Part shown: piece by piece, positions 1 through 8,628 of the stretch
Numbering within the stretch: position 1 is the stretch's first letter
Layout of the letters: every line of letters begins with the position of its first letter
Origin: JAMOBE01 sp039908285
Lineage (GTDB): Bacteria; Pseudomonadota; Alphaproteobacteria; Rhodospirillales; Rhodospirillaceae
DNA length: 17,273 nt
Assembly: GCA_039908285.1 (NCBI GenBank)
Contig: JAMOBE010000076.1
Location: forward strand, 1 to 17,273
Direction: 5' to 3'
The notes under the pieces: generated by a model
The model's database searches: none
The model's input: the letters and a program-made list of their open reading frames with translations, nothing else
Told to the model about the DNA's origin: nothing
Translations under genes and position numbers: made by a program

Positions 1-119
1 GCTTCTTTCAGGTCCCCCCTCGCGGGAGGTTCGTACCCTTGCGCTTCGCTAATCCTTCGCCCCATCAGGCTGGATAGAAGACTTTCACTCCCAAGCTGGC
101 AGACATGCCCAGCACACAC
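1..119 (-). mobile_element. Group II intron, 5' end (domain I), cut by window edge
   Basis: Read on the minus strand, the sequence begins GTGTG at about 117-119, as group II introns do. It then carries typical domain I text: a GTGAAAGTC element near 90, a CGCAAGGGT element near 38, a CCTCCCGCGAGGGGGG hairpin, and the GACCTGAAAGAAGC element at 1-14. These resemble the start of bacterial group II introns known from memory; no alignment was run. The rest of the intron, including any reverse transcriptase, lies left of the window. The orientation is opposite to the intron remnant at 2912-3283, so these are not two ends of one copy. The exact first base is uncertain by two positions. Confidence 0.68.
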
Positions 120-153
120 TAGAGCGTTTTCCGCCTGAGCGGAAACGCTCTAG
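119..153. repeat. Palindromic intergenic repeat, copy 1
   Basis: CTAGAGCGTTTTCCGC and GCGGAAACGCTCTAG form a near-perfect stem around a CTGA loop, with one bulged T. Sequences of this GCGTTTCCGC kind recur between genes in several alphaproteobacteria (general knowledge, not searched). It directly abuts the 5' end of the group II intron, so it may be the stem-loop that the intron chose as a target. Confidence 0.75.
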
Positions 154-192
154 AATTTGCCTCTGGCCGCTCAAGCGCCGCGCGGGCTTTTC

Positions 193-218
193 GCAGTTTC
201 CGCTTGAGCGGAAACTGC
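193..218. repeat. Palindromic intergenic repeat, copy 2
   Basis: GCAGTTTCCGC and GCGGAAACTGC pair perfectly over 11 bases around a TTGA loop. The sequence and geometry match the repeat at 119-153, including the following CTCTAG, so these are two members of one repeat family about 75 bases apart. Confidence 0.75.
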
Positions 219-272
219 TCTAGGCCTACTACAATGATCCGCCGCAGACAGCGGCAGCATGATTTTCGCCGC

Positions 273-330
273 CGCTACGGGGCCTTGACGAAGGTCGGGC
301 TACGCCCTTCCTCCGTGAGCCCCCGTAGCG
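273..330. repeat. Long hairpin with nested stem
   Basis: CGCTACGGGG (273-282) pairs exactly with CCCCGTAGCG (321-330). Inside, GAAGG and CCTTC can form a second small stem. It is an intergenic structure of unknown origin, possibly another palindromic repeat. I see no coding or polyT signal that would make it a terminator. Confidence 0.5.
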
Positions 331-535
331 ACACATCGAGGCAACAACCGGTAGGCGATTCACTTATCCGACGCAAAAATCTGTCTTGGCGACTCCGGTC
401 ACCTCTGTTTTCAGAAAATCCACGGATTATCTGGAAACCGAGCCCGCGTCATGTCAAAGATATGCCCTCGGCATGAAGCAGGCTGGCCCCCACCGCCGAA
501 AGCCAAGGCCGGATGTCGTGCGGCGATTGAGCGCG

Positions 536-570
536 GGTTTTCCGGAAAGTCCGGAGTCTTTCCGGAAACC
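536..570. promoter_or_regulatory. Hairpin just ahead of the ribosome binding site of the TPR-methyltransferase gene
   Basis: GGTTTTCCGGAAAG (536-549) pairs with CTTTCCGGAAACC (558-570), again with a single bulged T, around a short loop. It ends 12 bases before the Shine-Dalgarno sequence, so in the mRNA it could affect translation or processing. It could equally be a diverged member of the palindromic repeat family. The regulatory role is inference. Confidence 0.4.
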
Positions 571-582
571 GCAGGGCAGTTC

Positions 583-590
583 GAGGAGGA
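583..590 (+). promoter_or_regulatory. Shine-Dalgarno sequence that fixes a TTG start
   Basis: GAGGAGGA lies 4 bases before TTG at 595. The next in-frame ATG (709) has no comparable sequence ahead of it, so the TTG start is preferred. Confidence 0.6.
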
Positions 591-594
591 GTGA

Positions 595-2628
595 TTGTCC
601 TGCGCCATCCCTGACACCCAGCCACGGACGACGGCCGCCGACAACGGACCCGATCCACGGTCCGTCCAGGCTGGTGCTCGCGAAACCGCACCACCGGACA
701 CCCAGGCAATGGATGAGCTGATCACCCTGGTCGCTCAAGGTCGCTTCCAGGATGTGGAGATGCTTGCTCGTGACATGGTGCTCCGGTTTCCCAATCTTGG
801 GTTTGGCTGGAAGGCGCTCGGTGTGGCCATCATGATGCAGGGACGAGGGGGCGATGCGCTTGCCCCCCTCCGGAAAGCAGCAGAAATCCTTTCGGACGAT
901 GCGGAAGTGCACTTCAACCTGGGTATTGTTTTCCAGGAGCAAGGTCTATTGACGGAGGCGGAGGGAAGTCATGGCCGGGCGTTGAGGATTCGTCCGGATT
1001 ACAACGAAGCCCATGCCAGACTGGGCGGTGTGCTCCAGGAACAAGGTCGATTGCTGGACGCTGAAAAGAGTTACCGCCGGGCGCTGGAGTTCATACCTGA
1101 CAGAGCAGACATCCATCATAACCTTGGCATCGCTTTGACAGAGCAAGGCCGTCTGACGGAAGCCGAGGAATGTTTTCGTCAAGCGTTGAGGATAAAGCCG
1201 GATCTCGCCGAGACTCGTGTCAACCTTGGTGTGCTTCTTCATCGCATGGCAGGTGAATCGAGCGGTAGCAACATTTCAGCAAAGTCAACAAACCACACGG
1301 GGGTTCGCAGACAGTACGAAACGCTTCCGTTTCCATCCAGGAACCCCGAGGCGGAGCATCACATTCTAACAATTTCTCCACCTGACATTCTGTGTAAAGT
1401 TAATCAGTACTGCTTTGGTGGCGCACGTGATTTTTCCAAGGGACTTCGCGTATTGGTCGCGGGTGCAGGCACCGGCGATAGTCCCCTTTGGCTTGCTCAC
1501 CAGCTTCGCGGTACTCCATCGGAGATTGTCGCCCTGGATTTGTCCACCGCAAGTCTTGAAATCGCCAAGGCACGCACGGCAGTTCATGGGTTCAATAATA
1601 TTCAATGGGTGAATGCCTCAATTCTTGACCTCCCCAGTCTTGGGCTTGGCGTTTTCGATTACATTACGAGCCTTGGGGTTCTGCATCACCTTCCAGACCC
1701 GGAAGCCGGACTGGCGGCGCTGGAAACGGTCCTTTCCGAGGGGGGAGGGGTGGCAGTGATGCTGTATGGTGTTCACGGACGGTCACACATCTACCTGATG
1801 CAGGATGTTCTCAGAAAGCTGACCGCCGGACTTGAGTATGACCGGAGCCTTGATCTGGCACGCCAAGTCATTGCCACATTGCCTCCAACAAACCAGTTCC
1901 GCAGAACAGAGGATGATGGTGTTCTGAAAGGGCATTATTTGCAAAATGATTCCAACCTCTGGGACACGTTGCTCCACGAACGGGACAGGGCATACACGGC
2001 TTCTCAGGTTCGCGGTTTCATGGCAACGTCTGGACTGAACGTGCAGACGTTCACGACGTACCAGGGGAACGGTGCCACATGCGCCTTGCAGTACGATCTC
2101 AATCTCTACATTCATGATGACGCATATCGTCGGCATCTGGCCTCATTGCCAGGACCGGTGGGAGAAGATCTGGCGGAGGCTCTTGATGGCAGCCTTGCAC
2201 TCCATACCGTCTATGCCACACGAGCCGCGCAAACCGCGCTGGATCCGACGGCGCCACATGCCATTCTGGCCCCCATGAGCCAACGTGCGCGCCAGATCAT
2301 TGAACGTCTGACTGCGCTCGAAGATGGCATACCGGTGATCCTGCGGAATAAGATGATCATAGTCTATAGACCACTGCCCATGACCCGGGCTTTTCTGGCC
2401 GAAATTGACGGACAGCGCAGCAATGCCGAAATCGCTTGTCATCTGAGCAGTAATGATGGCACACGAATCCTCGAACTGGTCGCACCGGACCTGTATCTGC
2501 CAGCCGCACTTCATTGGCTCGTAGCCAGAACATCGTCCGGGACCTCGTGGTCGCCTATCGCTTCTCACGGCCAGCTTTCTCTCCCCTATCATCACCACGA
2601 ACCTGACTGCCTGATCTTGGCTGGCTGA
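595..2628 (+). CDS. TPR-repeat protein with class I SAM methyltransferase domain
   Basis: The product is 677 residues. After a flexible N-terminus, tandem tetratricopeptide repeats of 34 residues fill about 40-215; the clearest begin near 69, 103, 137 and 171, with the usual W/L-G-Y/F-A/G pattern. A class I methyltransferase fold follows: motif I VLVAGAGTGDS from residue 286, an acidic residue after strand 2 (IVALDLS), and the FDYITSLGVLHHL segment at 354-366. TPRs usually bind protein partners; the methyl acceptor cannot be told. The last 110 residues, after about 560, are helical and unassigned. The start is TTG at 595 because of the strong GAGGAGGA before it; ATG at 709 would remove 38 residues and keep all domains. 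It stands alone between repeats and intron remnants and has visibly lower GC than lon or the acetate kinase gene, suggesting acquisition by transfer. Confidence 0.85.
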   Translation: MSCAIPDTQPRTTAADNGPDPRSVQAGARETAPPDTQAMDELITLVAQGRFQDVEMLARDMVLRFPNLGFGWKALGVAIMMQGRGGDALAPLRKAAEILSDDAEVHFNLGIVFQEQGLLTEAEGSHGRALRIRPDYNEAHARLGGVLQEQGRLLDAEKSYRRALEFIPDRADIHHNLGIALTEQGRLTEAEECFRQALRIKPDLAETRVNLGVLLHRMAGESSGSNISAKSTNHTGVRRQYETLPFPSRNPEAEHHILTISPPDILCKVNQYCFGGARDFSKGLRVLVAGAGTGDSPLWLAHQLRGTPSEIVALDLSTASLEIAKARTAVHGFNNIQWVNASILDLPSLGLGVFDYITSLGVLHHLPDPEAGLAALETVLSEGGGVAVMLYGVHGRSHIYLMQDVLRKLTAGLEYDRSLDLARQVIATLPPTNQFRRTEDDGVLKGHYLQNDSNLWDTLLHERDRAYTASQVRGFMATSGLNVQTFTTYQGNGATCALQYDLNLYIHDDAYRRHLASLPGPVGEDLAEALDGSLALHTVYATRAAQTALDPTAPHAILAPMSQRARQIIERLTALEDGIPVILRNKMIIVYRPLPMTRAFLAEIDGQRSNAEIACHLSSNDGTRILELVAPDLYLPAALHWLVARTSSGTSWSPIASHGQLSLPYHHHEPDCLILAG

Positions 2629-2671
2629 GAGCCCGTTAGGAAACAGTCACGCCCTAAGGCCTTGCTCAGAA

Positions 2672-2800
2672 TTAACCGCTTCATCTTGCTTGTCTTCTGG
2701 TCCGTCCGCGGCGTTGCATCAAGGGTTGCGTACCGCCGGTACGCGCTCCTTGACGCGCCTGGCGGACGAACCAAAATCCGGCGCAATCTGAAGCGGTTAA
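2672..2800. repeat. 129-bp symmetrical hairpin repeat (MITE-like)
   Basis: The ends TTAACCGCTTCA (2672-2683) and TGAAGCGGTTAA (2789-2800) are perfect 12-base terminal inverted repeats. Pairing continues inward with mismatches (TGGTCCGTCCGC against GCGGACGAACCA) to a perfect GCGTACC/GGTACGC tip around 2735-2737. Both arms are 63 bases long. There is no transposase. The shape fits a miniature inverted-repeat element or a large REP-type element. It lies 43 bases after the end of the methyltransferase gene and may serve as its terminator by structure. Confidence 0.65.
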
Positions 2801-2854
2801 GCAGCGATTCGTTGGCTGTGCCCTATCGCGGCGGAGCCGCAACCAAAAAGATTC

Positions 2855-2911
2855 GTATTGCTGACCTCAAAAATCTTCGCGCGCCGCGAAGATATTTCTG
2901 GTCAGTAATAC
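2855..2911. repeat. 57-bp near-perfect palindrome at the intron truncation point
   Basis: Two arms of 27 bases, starting GTATTGCTGACC and ending GGTCAGTAATAC, match at 23 of 27 positions around a CGC centre; the inner stem is ATCTTCGCG/CGCGAAGAT. Its right end coincides with the first intron-derived codons at 2912. It may be a small mobile palindrome, or a recombination product that cut the intron. Confidence 0.6.
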
Positions 2912-3184
2912 AATGGCAATAATCAGCCCTGGGAAGTGGTCCGCGATACCATCAATGCCACACTACGGGGATGGGGAGTCTATCTCAACTACGGCTCGAG
3001 CAACCTGGCATTCAGGGCTCTCGACAACTATATCTACGATCACGTGCGGGGATTCCTACGACGACGACACAAGGTGTCCACGCGAGGCAACTGCCACTTC
3101 ACCTTCGAAGCGGTTTACACGAAATATGGGGTCCTGCGCCTTCTGGACCTCATCCCTCGTGCGTCGCCGGCTGTCACGCGATGA
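2912..3184 (+). pseudogene. Group II intron reverse transcriptase/maturase, C-terminal fragment
   Basis: The frame NGNNQPWEVVRDTINATLRG runs on through WGVYLNYGSS, FRALDNYIYDHVRGFLRRRHKV and YTKYGVLRLLDLIP to a TGA at 3182-3184. This is the pattern of the maturase (GIIM) domain that ends group II intron reverse transcriptases, in particular the G-W-x-x-Y-x-x-Y-G-x-S and LRRRHK elements. Only about 90 residues remain of a protein that is usually over 400. All reverse transcriptase motifs, including the YADD box, are missing. An in-frame stop lies at 2906-2908, inside the adjoining palindrome. The RNA 3' end of the same intron follows 11 bases later, so this is a 5'-truncated dead intron. Confidence 0.8.
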
Positions 3185-3195
3185 TGCCATTCGGA

Positions 3196-3283
3196 GAGCC
3201 GGGTGCGAGAAAGCCGCACGCCCGGTTCGATGAGCGGAGACGGGAAACGGACCGCAAGGAACCGCGCCCGTCTTCGACTCTAC
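3196..3283 (+). ncRNA. Group II intron domains V and VI (3' end of the truncated intron)
   Basis: GAGCCGGGTGCG, a GAAA-containing tip and CCGCACGCCCGGTTC (3196-3228) form the 33-base catalytic domain V hairpin, which is highly conserved in group II introns. A second stem follows (GACGGG pairing with CCCGTC, 3238-3272) that fits domain VI, and then GACTCTAC, giving a likely 3' splice boundary near 3283. The 5' half of the intron is absent, so it cannot splice in cis. Confidence 0.8.
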
Positions 3284-3550
3284 TGTTGCGCCTATTTTCT
3301 CTACGCCAGCACGCTGAGGATCGGCTCACGTCATTGATGCGGTGTGTCAATCATTACGCTCGCCGGTATTACCTCCGTTCTTTCCGGCAGGTTCGATGGA
3401 GACCATCACTTGATACAACTCTGGCGAATGCGGTGTGCTGCCGTATTTCCCAGCGTCTGGGCGACGGTGCCGCTGATATCGGTGCGGCGGCGCACCATGT
3501 TCATCTTGTGATGAGCGGTTAGCGCAGGGCCAGGTGGTGGATGGTGCGTC
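3284..3550. other. Stretch upstream of lon without a supported gene
   Basis: No convincing coding region, RNA gene or promoter is visible. One inverted repeat, ATTGA (3333-3337) / TCAAT (3347-3351), is spaced too widely for an FNR site. I looked for a heat-shock promoter for lon and found no CTTGAA/CCCCAT pair at the right distance. A weak GGTGG sequence at about 3531-3535 is the only ribosome-binding candidate. Confidence 0.4.
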
Positions 3551-6052
<2,502 letters not shown>

Positions 6053-6069
6053 AGGGCTTGGAGTCCGCC

Positions 6070-7464
6070 CTAATCCTTGGGCAAGGTCAGCATGTACGCG
6101 ACGATGTCGGCGGACATATCAAGGGAAAGCGAGCGCATGGGCGGCATGACCTCGTCCGGATGGCCGTTGACGACCTTGTGCAAGGCGCTCCACGGAATGG
6201 CCCGCGTGGTCTGTCCCAGGGGAGGGGAGGTCGTTATCTTGCGGCCGTCGAACCCATGGCACGTGGCGCACACGGAGTCGTAAAGAGTCTTGTACCTGGC
6301 CGCATCGCCCTTGACCGCCGCGGTCTTCCTGTCGATGTAGCGTCCCATGTCGATCTGCCCCGCGCTGACGAAATTCGCAAGGTCGGTCTGATCGTCGGCA
6401 CTCAACAGGTCGCCATAGCGGTGCTTGTCGTCATTCAGAACGGATATGATCTTTGCAACGGGAGCCCCGATCAGCGTCTGGATGCCCGAAGCCGTGGCGC
6501 CGGTGGCGCCTTCCCGTCCCATGTAATCCCAGCCATGGCACTGGACACACCGCCAGGTCGTCTCCGCGGAAACGGGCTTCGCACCGGCCGGATAGTTCGG
6601 GTTGGGGGCCGTGGGCGGACGCTTGTTGCCCTCGAGGACCCAGTTGTCGTACAGGCGTCCACCCCGGGCGATCGAGGCAAGAATATGCCGTGGCGGTTTC
6701 ACCTGCCGGTCCGCACGCCACGGCAGCGCCTGAAGATTTGCGAGAAGGTCAGCCACGAAGTCTCTGCCAAATGCACCCGCCGACGGCATCTTGGCTTTGG
6801 GGTGCCCGACAAGAATCTTGTGTAGCGCCTCGTAGGGGCTGTTCTTGGCGAGAAGGCCCAGCGAAGGCAGATCGCCGGTCTCCATGCCATCCGTGCCATG
6901 GCAATTGCTGCATACCGTCAGGTAAAATCTCTCCTGCTTTCCCTTGTCACCAAGGGAGTTGCCGGTCTTTGCATCAATGTACTCATCCATGTTGACCTGG
7001 CCGCGGGTCACGAAAGCGGCAATGGCGTCAAGCTGATCGTCGTACAGGATTTCATCATACTTGTGCGATGGGGCTTTCAGGACCGCAATGATCTTGGCCG
7101 GGTCGGCCCCAAGCATTCCCCGTATTCCCTTTATTCCGGTATGATGCTCGTTGTTCTTGCCATAGAGACCATCCTTACCTTTGTAATCCCAGCCGTGGCA
7201 CTCGCTGCAACGCCACGTCTCGGCCGGTTGGGATGCGTACTTCCCGCTCGCGGGGTAGGATGGATGGACGGTCTGGGGAGGCTTGTGGCGCAGCTCCTGA
7301 TACCAATTGTCGTAGAGACGACCGCCAAATGCAACCGCGCCTGGTGCCTCACCTGCAGTCGCCGGCTGAAATACACCGGAAAGCAGCAGCGCAATAAATG
7401 CAACACCATGCGCACCCCACCGCGCTGCCGCTCGCAGCGGCCACGTCGCACGTTGGCCCGTCAT
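6070..7464 (-). CDS. Periplasmic tetraheme cytochrome c of two diheme repeats
   Basis: The product is 464 residues, starting at ATG 7464 after a GAGGGGGA ribosome binding site. A Sec signal peptide covers about 1-37 (hydrophobic VAFIALLLSGVF, cleavage after ATA). Four CXXCH motifs lie at 86-90, 185-189, 306-310 and 399-403. The two halves repeat: each starts GGRLYDNW (47 and 268), has WRCxxCHGWDYxGxxG, then a Q(V/I)(N/D)M..YID segment, then a second CxxCHG(T/F)DG and a P-x-x-ALHK(I/V)xxGHP segment. It is thus a gene-internal duplication of a diheme cytochrome. A role as soluble electron carrier to or from the cluster's decaheme protein is inference. Candidate promoter and operator lie at 7498-7560, so it may be transcribed apart from the operon upstream. 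Confidence 0.85.
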   Translation of the reverse strand: MTGQRATWPLRAAARWGAHGVAFIALLLSGVFQPATAGEAPGAVAFGGRLYDNWYQELRHKPPQTVHPSYPASGKYASQPAETWRCSECHGWDYKGKDGLYGKNNEHHTGIKGIRGMLGADPAKIIAVLKAPSHKYDEILYDDQLDAIAAFVTRGQVNMDEYIDAKTGNSLGDKGKQERFYLTVCSNCHGTDGMETGDLPSLGLLAKNSPYEALHKILVGHPKAKMPSAGAFGRDFVADLLANLQALPWRADRQVKPPRHILASIARGGRLYDNWVLEGNKRPPTAPNPNYPAGAKPVSAETTWRCVQCHGWDYMGREGATGATASGIQTLIGAPVAKIISVLNDDKHRYGDLLSADDQTDLANFVSAGQIDMGRYIDRKTAAVKGDAARYKTLYDSVCATCHGFDGRKITTSPPLGQTTRAIPWSALHKVVNGHPDEVMPPMRSLSLDMSADIVAYMLTLPKD

Positions 7465-7497
7465 GATCGTCCCCCTCGGTTCATTCGTTCCCGCAAT

Positions 7498-7515
7498 TTC
7501 CGAACATAGTTCGAA
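7498..7515. promoter_or_regulatory. Inverted repeat, possible operator before the tetraheme gene
   Basis: TTCCGAAC (7498-7505) and GTTCGAA (7509-7515) are inverted around ATA. The repeat sits about 10-25 bases downstream of the predicted transcription start of the minus-strand gene, where a repressor could bind. It could also be a small RNA hairpin. The binding protein is unknown. Confidence 0.35.
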
Positions 7516-7530
7516 AGATCGCCTGACTCC

Positions 7531-7560
7531 CTTATACACTGACTCCACGGCTCTCCTCAA
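7531..7560 (-). promoter_or_regulatory. Candidate sigma-70 type promoter for the tetraheme cytochrome gene
   Basis: On the minus strand TTGAGG (7560-7555) and TATAAG (7536-7531) are separated by 18 bases. This predicts a transcript start near 7524 and a leader of about 60 bases. The same layout, TTGAGG-N18-TATA, occurs ahead of the operon at 14540-14569. Confidence 0.4.
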
Positions 7561-7594
7561 TGTCTGTTGACGGCGCGGAACACCGGTCACCAGA

Positions 7595-8611
7595 TTATTT
7601 CCCCCTGTATGCTGCCGCGCCGGGGAGCAGCGAGTCGATCGGAGCGAAGGTTTCTCCGGTATAGGTCTGCGCGATCTGCGTTCCGGCCGACGACACCAGC
7701 TCCGCCGCGGCAACCAGTTCGTCGCGATTGTTGAGGCGCAACTTGACGTTGGCGATTGCCTTGACGACATTTGCGGTTTCGGGGAGGGAAAGCGCCGTGT
7801 CGATCGCGTTCATTTTTTCTCGGGCTGTTTGAACCCGCTTGGCCATCGCCGCGGCGTAGGGCGATTTTCGGGTTGCCAGCGCCACCGCGCGCAACGAGTG
7901 CTCGAGGTCGGCAACGACGCCGATGACGAAGACGAGTCGCTGCCTGGCCTGGTCCGGCATGCGGTTTTCTGTGCCCGGCGGCTCGGTGATATTGTGGCGG
8001 ACTTCCCCCAGACTCCAGGCCAGCAGTTCATAGTTTTCATTCCCCGGAGTGTGCCCTCCCTGATCCACCAGGTCCTCATTGGCCACCACGTGGCAGGAAA
8101 AACAATTCTTCGCCCATTCATAGACGCGCAGCGGCCGGATCATCCCATCTTTTTCGGACCGTTTCCAACGGCGTATCCGTTCTTCTTCTGTCTCTGTTTC
8201 GGGCTTTTTGCCGGAATACTCGCCATGGAAAGTGTTCCACCTGAATCCGGCGCCATGGCAGGACTCGCAGGACACCCCGGCGATCGGCTCCGCCTGGGCT
8301 CGGTCGGAGTTGATCGTCACATGGCACGGTGCGCAGCGGGCATCGGTGAGAAAGTTCTTGATCCCGAGCTTGCTGGCGATGGTCCGGGCGTCCTTGCTCT
8401 GTGGGAGCGAATAGAGCCCTTCGGCATGGTGCGACGTGTTCCAGCGAGCGGCGATCGCCTTGTGACATTTGCCGCAGGCCGTGGGGCCAACGACCAGACT
8501 CGCGTCCAACGCCTCACGCTCCGCCCGTGCCACCGAGGAGAGCGCAAGAAGTACCAGAAAAGCAAGGACGCCCCACTGCCGTCTCAAGCAGACCTCCATC
8601 AAATATCGCAT
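7595..8611 (-). CDS. Tetraheme cytochrome c, c554-like
   Basis: The product is 338 residues. ATG 8611 is chosen because GAGGGGG precedes it; ATG 8599 has no such site. A signal peptide spans 1-30 (LAFLVLLALSSVARA). Four CXXCH motifs lie at 46-50, 93-97, 115-119 and 170-174, with extra histidines (W-N-T-S-H-H at 57-62, N-T-F-H at 126-129) that could be distal heme ligands. The spacing recalls the cytochrome c554 group of multiheme proteins. The C-terminal 130 residues have no hemes and are predicted helical (EHSLRAVALATRK and REKMNAIDTALSL), perhaps for docking. It starts 17 bases after the end of the reductase gene, so it belongs to the same transcript. It is probably a periplasmic partner of the decaheme protein; substrate use cannot be excluded. 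Confidence 0.82.
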   Translation of the reverse strand: MRYLMEVCLRRQWGVLAFLVLLALSSVARAEREALDASLVVGPTACGKCHKAIAARWNTSHHAEGLYSLPQSKDARTIASKLGIKNFLTDARCAPCHVTINSDRAQAEPIAGVSCESCHGAGFRWNTFHGEYSGKKPETETEEERIRRWKRSEKDGMIRPLRVYEWAKNCFSCHVVANEDLVDQGGHTPGNENYELLAWSLGEVRHNITEPPGTENRMPDQARQRLVFVIGVVADLEHSLRAVALATRKSPYAAAMAKRVQTAREKMNAIDTALSLPETANVVKAIANVKLRLNNRDELVAAAELVSSAGTQIAQTYTGETFAPIDSLLPGAAAYRGK

Positions 8612-8628
8612 CCGCCCCCTCACCAGTA

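Larger units (their letters stand above)
154..582. other. Intergenic stretch without a convincing gene
   Basis: Apart from the palindromes listed separately (193-218, 273-330, 536-570) and a short GCCGC/GCGGC hairpin at 241-255, I see nothing I can name. Short open frames exist on both strands, but they overlap the palindromes, lack ribosome binding sites and match no family I know. The promoter of the downstream gene should lie here; no candidate is good enough to mark. Confidence 0.5.

Noticed and set aside
454..942. Minus-strand open frame of 162 codons opposite the start of the methyltransferase gene
   Set aside because: It overlaps the TPR coding region antisense and the 536-570 hairpin, and no family pattern is seen.
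1..3283. The intron pieces at 1-119 and 2912-3283 as two ends of one intron carrying the methyltransferase gene
   Set aside because: The 5' piece is on the minus strand and points left, the 3' piece is on the plus strand, so they cannot belong to one copy.
3333..3351. Possible FNR site (ATTGA...TCAAT) upstream of lon
   Set aside because: The half-sites are 9 bases apart instead of 4 and the consensus is incomplete.
7465..7770. N-terminal extension of the tetraheme cytochrome (open to 7770)
   Set aside because: The signal peptide and ribosome binding site both place the start at 7464; the extension would overlap the end of the preceding gene and bury the signal peptide.
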